Source: DIGJ01 sp041821315
Lineage (GTDB): Bacteria; Bacillota; Clostridia; Lachnospirales; Lachnospiraceae
NCBI GenBank assembly: GCA_041821315.1
Contig: JBGUEO010000027.1
Coordinates: 4,288 to 68,287, forward strand
Reading direction: 5' to 3'
Length of the DNA stretch: 64,000 nucleotides
Position 1 is the first letter of the stretch. Each line of letters opens with the position of its first letter. The translations under genes were made by a program, and so were the position numbers. Under the pieces are notes generated by a model that saw only the letters and a list, made by a program, of their open reading frames with translations, had not been told where the DNA came from and made no database searches. Below are positions 1-8,875 of this stretch, piece by piece.

Positions 1-90
1 CCAGTAATCCGAAAGAGGTATACAAACGATTTCTTCTTCTTTACAAATCTCTAGAATGAGTTGTGCATAATTTGATATATATGAATTCAT
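1..90 (-). CDS. Unidentified protein, N-terminal 30 codons only (runs off the window)
   Basis: An open frame starts with ATG at 88-90 on the minus strand and is still open at base 1. It has a good ribosome site (GGAGAAAT) just upstream and a near-consensus promoter further up (131-159). The visible 30 residues begin MNSYISNYAQLILEICKEEE and are soluble-looking, with no signal peptide or membrane segment. I do not recognise the family. It is divergent from fhs and shares the intergenic region with it. Confidence in a real gene rests on promoter plus RBS plus clean frame. Confidence 0.6.
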   Translation of the reverse strand, partial: MNSYISNYAQLILEICKEEEIVCIPLSDYW

Positions 91-130
91 AATTTCTCCT
101 ATCTTTCTTGTTTCCTATCGTTCGCAAACT

Positions 131-159
131 AGTATAACGTATTTATTGGGAGAACTCAA
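131..159 (-). promoter_or_regulatory. Sigma-A-type promoter for the partial minus-strand gene
   Basis: On the minus strand TTGAGT (154-159) and TATACT (131-136) are separated by exactly 17 bases, a near-consensus vegetative promoter. It points at the partial gene starting at base 90, giving a leader of roughly 35 nt. Confidence 0.7.
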
Positions 160-208
160 ATATAACTTGTATGAATAAAACTTATTAGAAAATTTTTCCC
201 TTCGAACC

Positions 209-237
209 TTTTAAGAATCCTCATTTTAGAGTATAAT
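209..237 (+). promoter_or_regulatory. Probable promoter of fhs
   Basis: A perfect TATAAT -10 element lies at 232-237, about 40 bases before the fhs start. The matching -35 position (209-214, TTTTAA) is poor, so only the -10 is convincing. Confidence 0.5.
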
Positions 238-277
238 GAAGATATTGTGATGATTTTTGAATGGGAGGCATATAAAA

Positions 278-1948
278 ATGAAAACAGATATTGAAATAGC
301 ACAAGAAGCATCAATGGAACCAATTAAGGAAGTAGCAGCACTTCTTGGTATGGAAGACGATGACTTAGAGTTGTATGGTAAGTATAAGGCAAAGTTTTCG
401 GATGAGTTTTGGGACAAGATAAAAGATAATAACGACGGAAAATTAATTTTGGTTACAGCAATCAATCCAACACCAGCAGGCGAAGGAAAAACAACGACTA
501 CCGTTGGACTAGGACAGGCATTTGGTAAACTGAATAAACGTGCAGTTATTGCACTTAGAGAACCATCATTAGGCCCTTGTTTTGGAATCAAAGGAGGTGC
601 AGCAGGAGGAGGTTATGCGCAAGTTGTTCCGATGGAGGATTTAAACCTACATTTTACTGGAGATTTTCATGCAATTACCTCTGCTAATAATTTATTGGCT
701 GCTATGCTTGATAACCATATTCAACAGGGAAATGCATTGGATATTGATGGGAAACAGGTGGTATGGAAACGATGCGTCGATATGAATGATCGTGTTCTTC
801 GAAATGTTGTAGTTGGTATGGGTGGAAAACTGGATGGCGTTGTTCGGGAAGATCACTTTATAATAACCGTTGCATCAGAAATTATGGCAATTTTGTGTTT
901 GGCAAATGATATGAACGATTTAAAAGAACGACTTGGAAAAATTATTGTGGCCTATAGTCGAAAGGGTGAGCCGATAACAGCAAATGACTTGCATGCAGTT
1001 GGTGCGATGGCAGCATTGTTAAAAGATGCAATTAAACCAAACTTGATTCAGACATTAGAACATACGCCAGCAATTGTACATGGGGGACCATTTGCTAATA
1101 TAGCGCATGGCTGCAATAGTGTACGTGCAACGAAAACAGCACTTAAATTAGCAGACTATGTAATTACAGAGGCTGGTTTTGGTGCGGATCTTGGAGCAGA
1201 AAAGTTCTTTGATATTAAGTGTCGTATGGCTAATTTAAAACCAGACGCGGTTGTTTTGGTTGCTACCATTCGTGCACTTAAATATAATGGAGGGGTGACA
1301 AAAGCAGAGCTATCCAAAGAAAATCTGGATGCATTAAAAGCAGGAATTGTAAATCTAGAGAAGCATATCGAAAATATTCAAAAATATGGAGTTCCTTGTG
1401 TTGTTACCTTGAACGAGTTTGTAACAGATAGCAAAGCAGAACTTGCATTTGTAGAAACATTTTGTGAGGAGAAGGGTTGTGAGTTTGCTTTGTCTAAAGT
1501 ATGGGAGTATGGTGGAGAAGGCGGTATTTCACTTGCGAATAAAGTAATTGATACGATTGAGCAACGAGAAAGCCTCTTTAAACCATTATATGAGGACAGT
1601 CTCCCAATTAAAGAAAAGATTGAAACAATTTCCAAGGAAATTTATGGTGCAAAGCATGTAACTTATGCTCCTTCTGCTATAAAATCAATCCAAAAAATTG
1701 AAGATATGGGATTCTCTCATATGCCCGTATGTATGGCTAAAAATCAATATTCGCTATCGGATGATCCAAAACGTCTTGGAAGACCAAAGGATTTTGAGAT
1801 AACCATACGTGAAGTATATGTTTCAGCCGGTGCAGGGTTTGTAGTGGCAATTACAGGGACGGTTATGACAATGCCTGGATTACCAAAAGTACCAGCGGCT
1901 GAAGGAATTAATGTGAATAAGGATGGCATGATTACGGGGTTATTCTAA
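278..1948 (+). CDS. fhs: Formate--tetrahydrofolate ligase
   Basis: Makes 10-formyltetrahydrofolate from formate, THF and ATP in the cytoplasm; in anaerobes it is part of the one-carbon or Wood-Ljungdahl methyl branch. The 556-residue product has the usual family length. The nucleotide-binding loop TPAGEGKTT is at residues 65-73, followed by the conserved stretch ending in GPCFGIKGGAAGGGYAQV, and the C-terminus has the typical MPGLPKVPAAEGI. The frame is open from 257, but ATG 278 is chosen because GGGAGG sits 9 nt upstream of it. folD, the next enzyme of the same pathway, lies 5.5 kb downstream and 5-formyl-THF cyclo-ligase is at 56.9 kb. The coiled-coil gene follows after 20 nt with no terminator between, so they are probably co-transcribed. 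Confidence 0.97.
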   Translation: MKTDIEIAQEASMEPIKEVAALLGMEDDDLELYGKYKAKFSDEFWDKIKDNNDGKLILVTAINPTPAGEGKTTTTVGLGQAFGKLNKRAVIALREPSLGPCFGIKGGAAGGGYAQVVPMEDLNLHFTGDFHAITSANNLLAAMLDNHIQQGNALDIDGKQVVWKRCVDMNDRVLRNVVVGMGGKLDGVVREDHFIITVASEIMAILCLANDMNDLKERLGKIIVAYSRKGEPITANDLHAVGAMAALLKDAIKPNLIQTLEHTPAIVHGGPFANIAHGCNSVRATKTALKLADYVITEAGFGADLGAEKFFDIKCRMANLKPDAVVLVATIRALKYNGGVTKAELSKENLDALKAGIVNLEKHIENIQKYGVPCVVTLNEFVTDSKAELAFVETFCEEKGCEFALSKVWEYGGEGGISLANKVIDTIEQRESLFKPLYEDSLPIKEKIETISKEIYGAKHVTYAPSAIKSIQKIEDMGFSHMPVCMAKNQYSLSDDPKRLGRPKDFEITIREVYVSAGAGFVVAITGTVMTMPGLPKVPAAEGINVNKDGMITGLF

Positions 1949-1968
1949 AATTAGAGGGGATATAAAAG

Positions 1969-2859
1969 ATGGAGTTTGCACAAGCATATCGAGAATATGA
2001 AGAAATAAAAGTAGAAATACAGGTAAGGTGTGATAAGAAGATAGAAAAACAAAACGATCTTTTAAAGAAGCGTCTTGTTTTTCAAACGCTTTGTGATAGT
2101 TTAAAAAAAGAAAAAAAGGATGTTGAGCAGTTAGAACAGGTTTCCCTGGCACAGATTTTGGCCAAGATGTTTGGAACATTAGAAGCAAAGCATGAGAAGG
2201 AATATGGGGAGTATATTCAGGCAAAGCGACAGTATGATGAAGCTTGCTATCGTATTGAGACATTGGAAGAAGAAATCGCACGGACGGATCGAGAAGTGGA
2301 AGCAATGAAGAAACAACTTTCTCAAAAAGAAGCGTTTTTACTGGCTAATTTTGAAGAAGCAAAAGAACTAAATCAACAAATCAACAAAAAGCGCGAAGAA
2401 TACATTCGTATGGAGAAAGAGTATGTAGAAGCAATCACAGCAGTTGAACGAACTCTGCGTATTGCAAAAGATATGAAGAATTCTCTTGGTAGTGCAAAAT
2501 CATGTGCAACATTTGATACTTTTTTTGGAGGCGGTTTGCTTACGGACATGGCAAAATACTCAGAAATTGAACGCGCACAATCATTACAGAATGAATTAAT
2601 GCAAGCGATAGAGTCTATGAAAAAGGAACTGCTTGATGTGGATATAAGGTTTCAAGGTGCTAGTGTGGAAATTGATGGAACAACGAAAGTATTTGATGTT
2701 TTGTTTGACAATATTTTTACGGATTGGAATGTAAGAAAACAAATTGAAGAAAATCATGATAAGATGGAAGAATATGTCGCAAAACTTCAAAATATTTTGA
2801 GCGATTTGCATCAGAAGAAAGATAGACAAGAAGAAGCAATTCGTTCCTGCAATTTTTAA
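1969..2859 (+). CDS. Predicted coiled-coil protein of unknown function
   Basis: A 296-residue protein with a GAGGGGAT ribosome site before its ATG. Most of residues 1-150 and 190-290 are charged, heptad-like Lys/Glu/Gln-rich sequence typical of long coiled coils. A short non-helical, Gly-rich patch (FFGGGLLTDMAKY) sits near residues 185-200. There is no signal peptide, membrane segment or recognisable catalytic motif. It follows fhs by 20 nt and is closed by a weak AT-rich terminator at 2891-2911. I do not recognise the family, and nothing in it suggests a role in folate metabolism. The Gly-rich hinge inside a coiled coil recalls scaffolding or phage-shock-like proteins, but this is only a resemblance. 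Confidence 0.75.
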   Translation: MEFAQAYREYEEIKVEIQVRCDKKIEKQNDLLKKRLVFQTLCDSLKKEKKDVEQLEQVSLAQILAKMFGTLEAKHEKEYGEYIQAKRQYDEACYRIETLEEEIARTDREVEAMKKQLSQKEAFLLANFEEAKELNQQINKKREEYIRMEKEYVEAITAVERTLRIAKDMKNSLGSAKSCATFDTFFGGGLLTDMAKYSEIERAQSLQNELMQAIESMKKELLDVDIRFQGASVEIDGTTKVFDVLFDNIFTDWNVRKQIEENHDKMEEYVAKLQNILSDLHQKKDRQEEAIRSCNF

Positions 2860-2890
2860 TTGTATTGTCAATTCTTTTTTGCGTTACCTT

Positions 2891-2911
2891 AAAAAAGCGT
2901 TTGCTTTTTTT
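2891..2911 (+). terminator. Weak AT-rich terminator after the coiled-coil gene
   Basis: AAAAAAGC and GCTTTTTT form an 8-bp stem around a 4-base loop followed by T residues. The stem has only two G-C pairs. The right arm overlaps the -35 box of the next promoter. Confidence 0.5.
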
Positions 2912-2929
2912 AATACTTTTCATTATAAT
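2901..2929 (+). promoter_or_regulatory. Sigma-A-type promoter of the aconitase-family gene
   Basis: TTGCTT (2901-2906) and TATAAT (2924-2929) are 17 bases apart. The -35 lies inside the preceding terminator hairpin. The predicted leader to the start at 2981 is about 45 nt. Confidence 0.7.
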
Positions 2930-2980
2930 AAGTAACATATGTAAAATGACAGGAAATAGTGTAACATTTTAGGAGGTTTT

Positions 2981-5269
2981 ATGATAAAGTTATTTGAAAA
3001 AGGTGCGTATTTATTAAATGGCACTGAATTAATGGAAGAAAATTTGGAAACAGAAGCGTTACTTGCAAGTAGATTTGCAGAAAAGAGTGTTCGTAAAGAA
3101 GACGCAAAACGTGGAACTATGGCTTATGAAATATTAGAAAAGCATAATACATCAGGTAATATGAAAAAGCTCAAAATTAAGTTTGATAAACTGACTTCTC
3201 ATGATATTACATTTGTTGGAATTATACAAACCGCCAGAGCATCTGGATTGGAACAGTTTCCAGTACCTTATGTTTTGACAAATTGTCATAACAGTTTATG
3301 TGCAGTAGGTGGGACAATCAATGAGGATGACCATATGTTTGGATTATCCTGTGCTAAAAAATATGGTGGAATTTATGTGCCACCGCATCAAGCGGTTATT
3401 CATCAGTTTGCAAGAGAAATGTTAGCAGCTGGTGGAAATATGATTCTAGGTTCGGACAGCCATACAAGATATGGTGCACTTGGAACAATGGCAATTGGAG
3501 AAGGTGGACCTGAACTTGTAAAGCAATTATTATCGAAATCATATGATATAAACTTACCAGATGTTGTAGGTGTTTATTTGACTGGGAAACCACAAAAAGG
3601 TGTAGGCCCTCAGGATATCGCACTTGCAATTATTGGCGCCGTATTTGCAAATGGATATGTAAATAACAAAATAATGGAGTTCATTGGAGATGGTGTGGAC
3701 AACTTAAGTGTTGACTATCGTATTGGTGTTGATGTAATGACAACAGAAACAACATGTCTATCCTCTATTTGGAAAACAGATGATAAAGTGAAAGAATTCT
3801 ATGAGATTCATAATCGTTCCGATGATTATAAAGAGATGATGCCAAAATCAATTGCCTATTATGATGGAATGGTTTATGTTGACTTATCTGAAATTAAGCC
3901 AATGATTGCAATGCCGTTCCATCCAAGTAATGTTTACACCATTGAAGAGTTGAATCAAAATCTTATGGACATCTTAGATGATGTAGAGAAAAAGGCACTT
4001 GTAAGTCTTGATAATAGTAAGGTAAGCTATACCTTGAAAGATAAGGTTCATAATGGAAGATTGTATGTAGAGCAAGGCGTTATTGCTGGTTGTGCGGGTG
4101 GTGGATTTGAAAATATCTGTGATGCAGCAGATATCTTAAAAGGAAAGTTTATTGGATCCGATGAGTTTTCGTTAAGTGTATACCCAGCCAGTCAGCCAAT
4201 CAATATGGAGCTTATTAAAAATGGAAGGGTAGCAGAACTTATGGCTACGGGAGCAACCATTCGTACCGCTTTTTGCGGACCATGTTTTGGTGCTGGAGAT
4301 GTGCCTGCCAATAATGGGTTGAGTATTCGTCATTCTACAAGAAACTTCCCAAACAGAGAAGGTTCTAAAATTACAAGTGGCCAAATTGCATCGGTAGCAT
4401 TGATGGATGCACGTTCTATCGCTGCGACGGCTGCAAATAAAGGATATTTAATACCGGCAACCGATATTGATGTAACCTTTTCAAAACCAAAATACTTCTT
4501 TGACCGTACCATTTATGATAACCGGGTATATAATGGGATTGGAAAAGCAGATACAAGTAAAGAACTTAAGTTTGGTCCAGGAATCGTAGACTGGCCTCCT
4601 ATGGTTGAGCTAACTGATGATATATTACTTCGTGTTGTTTCAGTTATACATGATCCTGTTACAACAACGGATGAATTAATTCCATCAGGAGAAACCTCTT
4701 CCTATCGTTCCAATCCATTGGGGTTAGCAGAGTTTACATTATCACGTAAAGACCCAGCTTATGTTGGAAAATCGAAAGCAGTACGTGCGGTAGAAGAAAT
4801 TCGTCGGATGAATTCTGGTGCTGTGAGCGAAGATAAAGAATTTGAACAGGTATTTAAAGTAATAAAGACTGCGTACCCAGAGGTAACAGAGAAATTAACT
4901 GAAATCGGTAGTGTAATCTATGCGGTTAAGCCGGGTGATGGTTCTGCAAGAGAGCAGGCTGCAAGCTGTCAGAGAGTACTTGGCGGGCTTGCAAATATAG
5001 CTTCTGAATATGCAACAAAGAGATATCGTTCCAATTTAATCAATTGGGGTATGCTTCCATTTATTTTGGATGGGAAGGAACCTTTTGAAAATGGTGATTT
5101 TATCTTTATAAAAAATATAAAAGAATCAATTAAGAATAAAGATAGCGAAATAAAAGCCTATGTGGTCAAGGATTCTTTAAAAGAGTTTTCCTTAAAACTT
5201 GGTGAATTAACGGATGATGAGAGAGCAATTATTGAAAAAGGCTGTCTTATCAATTATTACCATGGGTAG
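2981..5269 (+). CDS. Aconitase-family hydratase (YbhJ-like)
   Basis: A 762-residue member of the aconitase/3-isopropylmalate dehydratase superfamily, close in length to E. coli YbhJ rather than to AcnA. The active-site-type motif GSDSHT is at residues 157-162. Three cysteines fit [4Fe-4S] ligands: Cys371 in GCAGGGF, and Cys432 and Cys435 in FCGPCFGAGD. The C-terminal part (about 600-762) is the swivelling domain. The start has AGGAGG upstream and a dedicated promoter; a strong hairpin closes the unit, so it is monocistronic. No citrate synthase or isocitrate dehydrogenase gene is nearby to identify the substrate. Iron-sulfur hydro-lyase chemistry is likely; a citrate cycle role is not established. 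Confidence 0.85.
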   Translation: MIKLFEKGAYLLNGTELMEENLETEALLASRFAEKSVRKEDAKRGTMAYEILEKHNTSGNMKKLKIKFDKLTSHDITFVGIIQTARASGLEQFPVPYVLTNCHNSLCAVGGTINEDDHMFGLSCAKKYGGIYVPPHQAVIHQFAREMLAAGGNMILGSDSHTRYGALGTMAIGEGGPELVKQLLSKSYDINLPDVVGVYLTGKPQKGVGPQDIALAIIGAVFANGYVNNKIMEFIGDGVDNLSVDYRIGVDVMTTETTCLSSIWKTDDKVKEFYEIHNRSDDYKEMMPKSIAYYDGMVYVDLSEIKPMIAMPFHPSNVYTIEELNQNLMDILDDVEKKALVSLDNSKVSYTLKDKVHNGRLYVEQGVIAGCAGGGFENICDAADILKGKFIGSDEFSLSVYPASQPINMELIKNGRVAELMATGATIRTAFCGPCFGAGDVPANNGLSIRHSTRNFPNREGSKITSGQIASVALMDARSIAATAANKGYLIPATDIDVTFSKPKYFFDRTIYDNRVYNGIGKADTSKELKFGPGIVDWPPMVELTDDILLRVVSVIHDPVTTTDELIPSGETSSYRSNPLGLAEFTLSRKDPAYVGKSKAVRAVEEIRRMNSGAVSEDKEFEQVFKVIKTAYPEVTEKLTEIGSVIYAVKPGDGSAREQAASCQRVLGGLANIASEYATKRYRSNLINWGMLPFILDGKEPFENGDFIFIKNIKESIKNKDSEIKAYVVKDSLKEFSLKLGELTDDERAIIEKGCLINYYHG

Positions 5270-5294
5270 GATGCAATTTCTAATTCAATAAGAT

Positions 5295-5349
5295 AAGAGC
5301 CTTTGTCAATTGAGAAAAGTTTAAATTTCAATTGGCAAGGGCTCTTTTT
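5295..5349. terminator. Strong bidirectional terminator between convergent genes
   Basis: AAGAGCC...TCAATTGA pairs with TCAATTGG...GGGCTCTT, giving a long stem with a T run at 5344-5348. It separates the aconitase-family gene (plus) from the AI-2E-type permease (minus). On the minus strand the run is less ideal but the stem is the same. Confidence 0.85.
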
Positions 5350-5381
5350 AACCTTATCAGGGAAGTTCTCCGCTTTTACAT

Positions 5382-6740
5382 TTATTGTTTGTCTTGGTTA
5401 GAAGTTTCATCTTTATTTGGAACGTCTTTTTTTCCCTTTTTTTCTTTTTTGTCTTGTTCTTCAAACGAATATGTTTGGATTGGTATATATACTACCTCAC
5501 CATCCAGCCACTGAATACTCTCAATCTCCTCATATTCTTCCGAGGTTTGTTTGAGCTCCTTTTTATTTAATAAATAAGAAATAAAACGTCTGACAATATA
5601 ATAGAATACAGCAAAGGTAGGAACACCAACTAACATACCGACAAGACCAAACAAGCCACCACCTAGTAAAATAGAAAATATGACCCAAAAGGCGGAAAGT
5701 CCAGTGGAATCTCCTAGAATCTTAGGCCCTATAATATTTCCATCGATTTGTTGAATCACCAGAATAAATATAATGAAATATAGCGCATGAATTGGGCTTG
5801 CTACTAAAATGAGTAAGGCACTAGGAATTGCTCCGATGTAAGGCCCAAAAAATGGAACGATATTGGTCACTCCTATAATTACACTTATGAGTAATGTATA
5901 TGGCATATTAAGAATCGAAAGCCCGATGAAGCAAAGAACACCAATTATGGTGGAATCAATTACTTTCCCCACAATAAAACCACTAAAAATACGGTTGCTT
6001 TGGCGAACAACATCAATTATTTCATTTGCAACGGAGTGTTTGCATATAGCATAAACAAGCATTTTTCCTTGTGCACAAAACTTTTCTTTGCTGCTAAGGA
6101 CATAAACGGAAACAATGAGACCGATTACAAGATTTTTAAAAACGGTTAGAATACTCAAAACTCCAGTTGCAAAATAAGTAGCCCAGATATTTAGCTGAGG
6201 GAGTAGGTCTCCTTGTGCCCATTGTTGAAAATAGAGACTTATTTTATTAATCATTTGATCAATATAGTTAGAGACCATTTGATTGGAAATAGTTAGGGAT
6301 TCCACCCAGTTGCTTAATTGTGTAATATTGTTTGGAAGTTCTGTTACAATACCAAGAATGGTAATATAAACTTGTGGTATAATTAAACTGCCTAAAATAT
6401 ACACAAAGAAAAGAGCAATAATGAAAGCGATTAAGATACTGACAAAGCGAATGATACGTTTTGCCTTTTCTTCATTTTTTATACTAGAATAAACGAGTCG
6501 TAATATGGTATGGTCAAAAAAATTAACAACAGGATTTAATATATAGGCAATTACAAGACCCCAGATGATAGGTTGCAAAATGTTTAAAATTCGCATAAAA
6601 AAATGGTGAATAGTGTTCAAGCGGAAGAGTAAAAAGAAAAAAATCACAGAAGCAGCAATTACCAAAAATGCTACAATCCCTTGAAACAGATATTTTCGTA
6701 AACCTGCTCGTGTGCTAGTTTCGGTACTTTCGATTTTCAT
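5382..6740 (-). CDS. AI-2E family transporter (UPF0118/YtvI-type integral membrane protein)
   Basis: A 452-residue polytopic membrane protein. After a short basic N-terminus there are paired hydrophobic segments (about residues 15-75), a segment near 95-125, a central extracytoplasmic-type region, and a cluster of hydrophobic helices from about 210 to 375. The stretch VPFFGPYIGAIPSALL and the later GPKILGDSTGLSAFWV are characteristic of the AI-2E/PerM family. The C-terminal 70 residues are hydrophilic and very rich in Lys and Glu, which looks like a cytoplasmic tail. Family members include exporters and Na+/H+ antiporter-like proteins, so the substrate cannot be named. It has its own promoter with an extended -10 at 6783-6788. 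Confidence 0.85.
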   Translation of the reverse strand: MKIESTETSTRAGLRKYLFQGIVAFLVIAASVIFFFLLFRLNTIHHFFMRILNILQPIIWGLVIAYILNPVVNFFDHTILRLVYSSIKNEEKAKRIIRFVSILIAFIIALFFVYILGSLIIPQVYITILGIVTELPNNITQLSNWVESLTISNQMVSNYIDQMINKISLYFQQWAQGDLLPQLNIWATYFATGVLSILTVFKNLVIGLIVSVYVLSSKEKFCAQGKMLVYAICKHSVANEIIDVVRQSNRIFSGFIVGKVIDSTIIGVLCFIGLSILNMPYTLLISVIIGVTNIVPFFGPYIGAIPSALLILVASPIHALYFIIFILVIQQIDGNIIGPKILGDSTGLSAFWVIFSILLGGGLFGLVGMLVGVPTFAVFYYIVRRFISYLLNKKELKQTSEEYEEIESIQWLDGEVVYIPIQTYSFEEQDKKEKKGKKDVPNKDETSNQDKQ

Positions 6741-6782
6741 AAGAATATCCTTTCTATAATGGTTCTATGTATTAATAGAAAT

Positions 6783-6791
6783 ATTATAGCA
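6783..6791 (-). promoter_or_regulatory. Extended -10 promoter element for the AI-2E-type gene
   Basis: On the minus strand the sequence reads TGCTATAAT, a perfect -10 hexamer (6783-6788) preceded by the TGn extension. The -35 position is poor, which is common for extended -10 promoters. Confidence 0.5.
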
Positions 6792-6865
6792 GATTACGAG
6801 TGAAAAAAAAGCACTTTTCCTTTTTTTATTCATATGCTAGTAGAAAAAGGAAAATGAGGTACTTT

Positions 6866-7402
6866 ATGGCATATAAAGTAACAATTGATGCTGGACACGG
6901 TGGATTTGATAATGGAGCAACTTATGAGAATCGAAAGGAAAAAGATGAGGCACTGCGACTTGCATTGCTGGTGGGACAAATCCTTTCTGACAATGGTATA
7001 GATGTTAATTATACAAGGACAATCGATGTATATCAACGTCCAGCAAGAAAGGCGGAAATAGCAAATGAAACGGGTTCTGATTTATTTGTTTCCATTCATC
7101 GAAATTCAGCGGATTACCCAAATCATTACAATGGAGTAGAAACGTTGGTATATAATAAAGGAGATATGAAAGAAGTACTTGCAAATAATATCAATGATGA
7201 ATTAGGAACGGTGGGGTATAATGTGATAGGAGTAGAAGAAAGACCAAATCTAATCGTACTCAATCAAACACAGATGCCATCCATTTTGGTAGAAGCAGGA
7301 TTTATTAACTCGGACATGGATAATCAATTATATGATGAAAAATTTTACGAGACAGGAAGTGCGATTGCCAGAGGAATTATAAAAACAATTATGAAGGAGT
7401 AA
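6866..7402 (+). CDS. N-acetylmuramoyl-L-alanine amidase (Amidase_3 family)
   Basis: A zinc-dependent peptidoglycan amidase of 178 residues consisting of the catalytic domain alone. The zinc and catalytic motifs are visible: DAGHGG at the N-terminus, SIHRNSA mid-protein and the late ILVEAGFI containing the catalytic Glu. ATG 6866 is preferred because TGAGGT lies 7 nt before it and the protein then begins directly with the first beta-strand. The frame is open from 6800, but the extra 22 residues are basic and not a signal peptide. With no secretion signal or cell-wall binding domain, it may act inside the mother cell or be released by lysis; its target is not shown by the context. Confidence 0.88.
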   Translation: MAYKVTIDAGHGGFDNGATYENRKEKDEALRLALLVGQILSDNGIDVNYTRTIDVYQRPARKAEIANETGSDLFVSIHRNSADYPNHYNGVETLVYNKGDMKEVLANNINDELGTVGYNVIGVEERPNLIVLNQTQMPSILVEAGFINSDMDNQLYDEKFYETGSAIARGIIKTIMKE

Positions 7403-7498
7403 TCATAAAAGATAAAATGTAATTTTTTGAAAATGGTCTTTTCATTTTTAAAAACTTATTATAAAATGAAACAAATGAGAAAGGAAGGATGAATCAAC

Positions 7499-8335
7499 GT
7501 GGCAAAAATCATTGATGGAAAGAAAATTTCACAAGAAATAAAAGAGGAGTTACGAGAAAAAGTAGCAAGTAATAAGAAAAATGGCGATGAAATATGTTTA
7601 GCTGTTATACAGGTGGGAGAGGATCCAGCTTCCAGTGTATATGTTAGAAATAAAAAGAAAGCATGTGAGTACATTGGAATTCAATCATTATCTTATGAGT
7701 TGAAGGAAGAGACAACAGAAGATGAATTAATTGAACTTGTAGATAAACTAAATAACGATGATGCAATTAATGGAATTTTAGTACAACTTCCATTGCCAAG
7801 TCATATCAATGAAGACAATATTATCAAAGCAATTGATCCGATGAAAGATGTAGATGGATTTCATCCAGAAAGTGTAGGAGCATTATGCATAGGGCAAGAA
7901 GGGTTTATTTCTTGTACACCTGCGGGAATAATTGAGCTGTTAAAGCGTTCTCAAATTGAAATAGAAGGAAAAGAGTGTGTCATTGTTGGAAGAAGTAATA
8001 TTGTAGGAAAGCCAATGGCACTTCTTTTACTCAAAGAAAATGGAACGGTAACAGTATGCCACTCTAAAACAAAAAATCTAAAAGATATTACAAAACGAGC
8101 AGACATTTTAGTTGTTGCAATCGGAAAACCTAAATTTATTACGGCACAACATGTGAAGGCGGGAGCTGTAGTGATTGATGTGGGAATACATCGGGATGAG
8201 AACAATAAACTTTGCGGTGATGTAGATTTTAATTCGGTAGAACCAGTTGCATCTTATATTACGCCAGTTCCTGGTGGAGTTGGCCCAATGACAATTGCTA
8301 TGTTAATGAAAAACTGCATCGAAACAGTAAAATAA
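7499..8335 (+). CDS. folD: Bifunctional 5,10-methylene-THF dehydrogenase / methenyl-THF cyclohydrolase
   Basis: Interconverts methylene-, methenyl- and 10-formyl-THF using NADP, linking with Fhs in this window. The 278-residue length is normal. Tyr48 and catalytic Lys52 lie in the YVRNK motif. PLPSHI and DPMKDVDGFHP line the folate site, the nucleotide-binding loop GRSNIVGKP is near residues 160-170, and the signature TPVPGGVGPMT is near the C-terminus. The start is GTG, with AAGGAAGG about 10 nt upstream; the nearby ATG at 7489 is out of frame. Confidence 0.97.
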   Translation: MAKIIDGKKISQEIKEELREKVASNKKNGDEICLAVIQVGEDPASSVYVRNKKKACEYIGIQSLSYELKEETTEDELIELVDKLNNDDAINGILVQLPLPSHINEDNIIKAIDPMKDVDGFHPESVGALCIGQEGFISCTPAGIIELLKRSQIEIEGKECVIVGRSNIVGKPMALLLLKENGTVTVCHSKTKNLKDITKRADILVVAIGKPKFITAQHVKAGAVVIDVGIHRDENNKLCGDVDFNSVEPVASYITPVPGGVGPMTIAMLMKNCIETVK

Positions 8336-8363
8336 GTGAAAGTAACTGATAGTGGAGAATACG

Positions 8364-8801
8364 ATGGAAAATCTTTTTTTGGAATATGGTGGCGAACAAT
8401 ATGTAGTATTATTAAATGACGGTTCCCTGAAAAAGGAATGTTTGCGAATTGATGAATATGTCTTATATATTGGAGAAGAATTGTCAAACTATCAAGGCGG
8501 TATCGTAATTGCTAAAGATGTAATAAATGCATTTGATTTTAATGATAAATATCCTTGTTATTGTTATCAAATTGTGTTAGAGCTTATTATGAGTGAAGGA
8601 AAGGTAATAACAACGATTAATCATAGTCGGGCGATGCATCGCATACGAATGAACATTGAGAAGGGTCTTCGAAGTCTTGATAATGAGATGGATTTGGCTT
8701 GTATAAATAAATTTCTGCGTGCTACCTTTGTAAAGAAATATGCCGGCCGTAATTTTTTCTTTAATCGATGGTGGCTATTTCGACGAAACAGGAATAAATG
8801 A
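8364..8801 (+). CDS. Unidentified 145-residue soluble protein
   Basis: ATG 8364 is chosen because GTGGAG lies 6 nt upstream; the frame is also open from GTG 8352. The protein has alternating charged and aromatic residues in its first half (beta-rich look), a helical middle with RMNIEKGLRSL, and a very basic, aromatic tail (FFFNRWWLFRRNRNK). There is no signal peptide or recognisable motif. It follows folD by 28 nt, so it is probably co-transcribed with it. Its stop codon lies in the left arm of the long terminator hairpin. The basic tail could bind nucleic acid or membrane, but this is speculation. Confidence 0.65.
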   Translation: MENLFLEYGGEQYVVLLNDGSLKKECLRIDEYVLYIGEELSNYQGGIVIAKDVINAFDFNDKYPCYCYQIVLELIMSEGKVITTINHSRAMHRIRMNIEKGLRSLDNEMDLACINKFLRATFVKKYAGRNFFFNRWWLFRRNRNK

Positions 8802-8860
8802 GGCTGTTGAAACGTAAAAGCGTTAGTAAGTTCGCTTTTACGTTTACAACAGCCTCATTT
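8797..8860. terminator. Very strong bidirectional terminator
   Basis: A roughly 26-bp near-perfect inverted repeat (AAATGAGGCTGTTG and AACGTAAAAGCG pairing with CGCTTTTACG and CAACAGCCTCATTT) surrounds a 10-base loop. T-rich flanks follow on both strands. It lies between convergent genes and should stop transcription from both sides. The stop codon of the plus-strand gene is inside the stem. Confidence 0.85.
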
Positions 8861-8875
8861 ATTGGATGAAGTGCA

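Noticed and set aside
226..591. 121-codon minus-strand open frame
   Set aside because: Antisense to the 5' end of fhs, composition like a shadow frame, no ribosome site.
6800..6865. Upstream extension of the amidase as a signal peptide
   Set aside because: The 22 residues are basic and aromatic without a proper hydrophobic core or cleavage site; TGAGGT fits ATG 6866.
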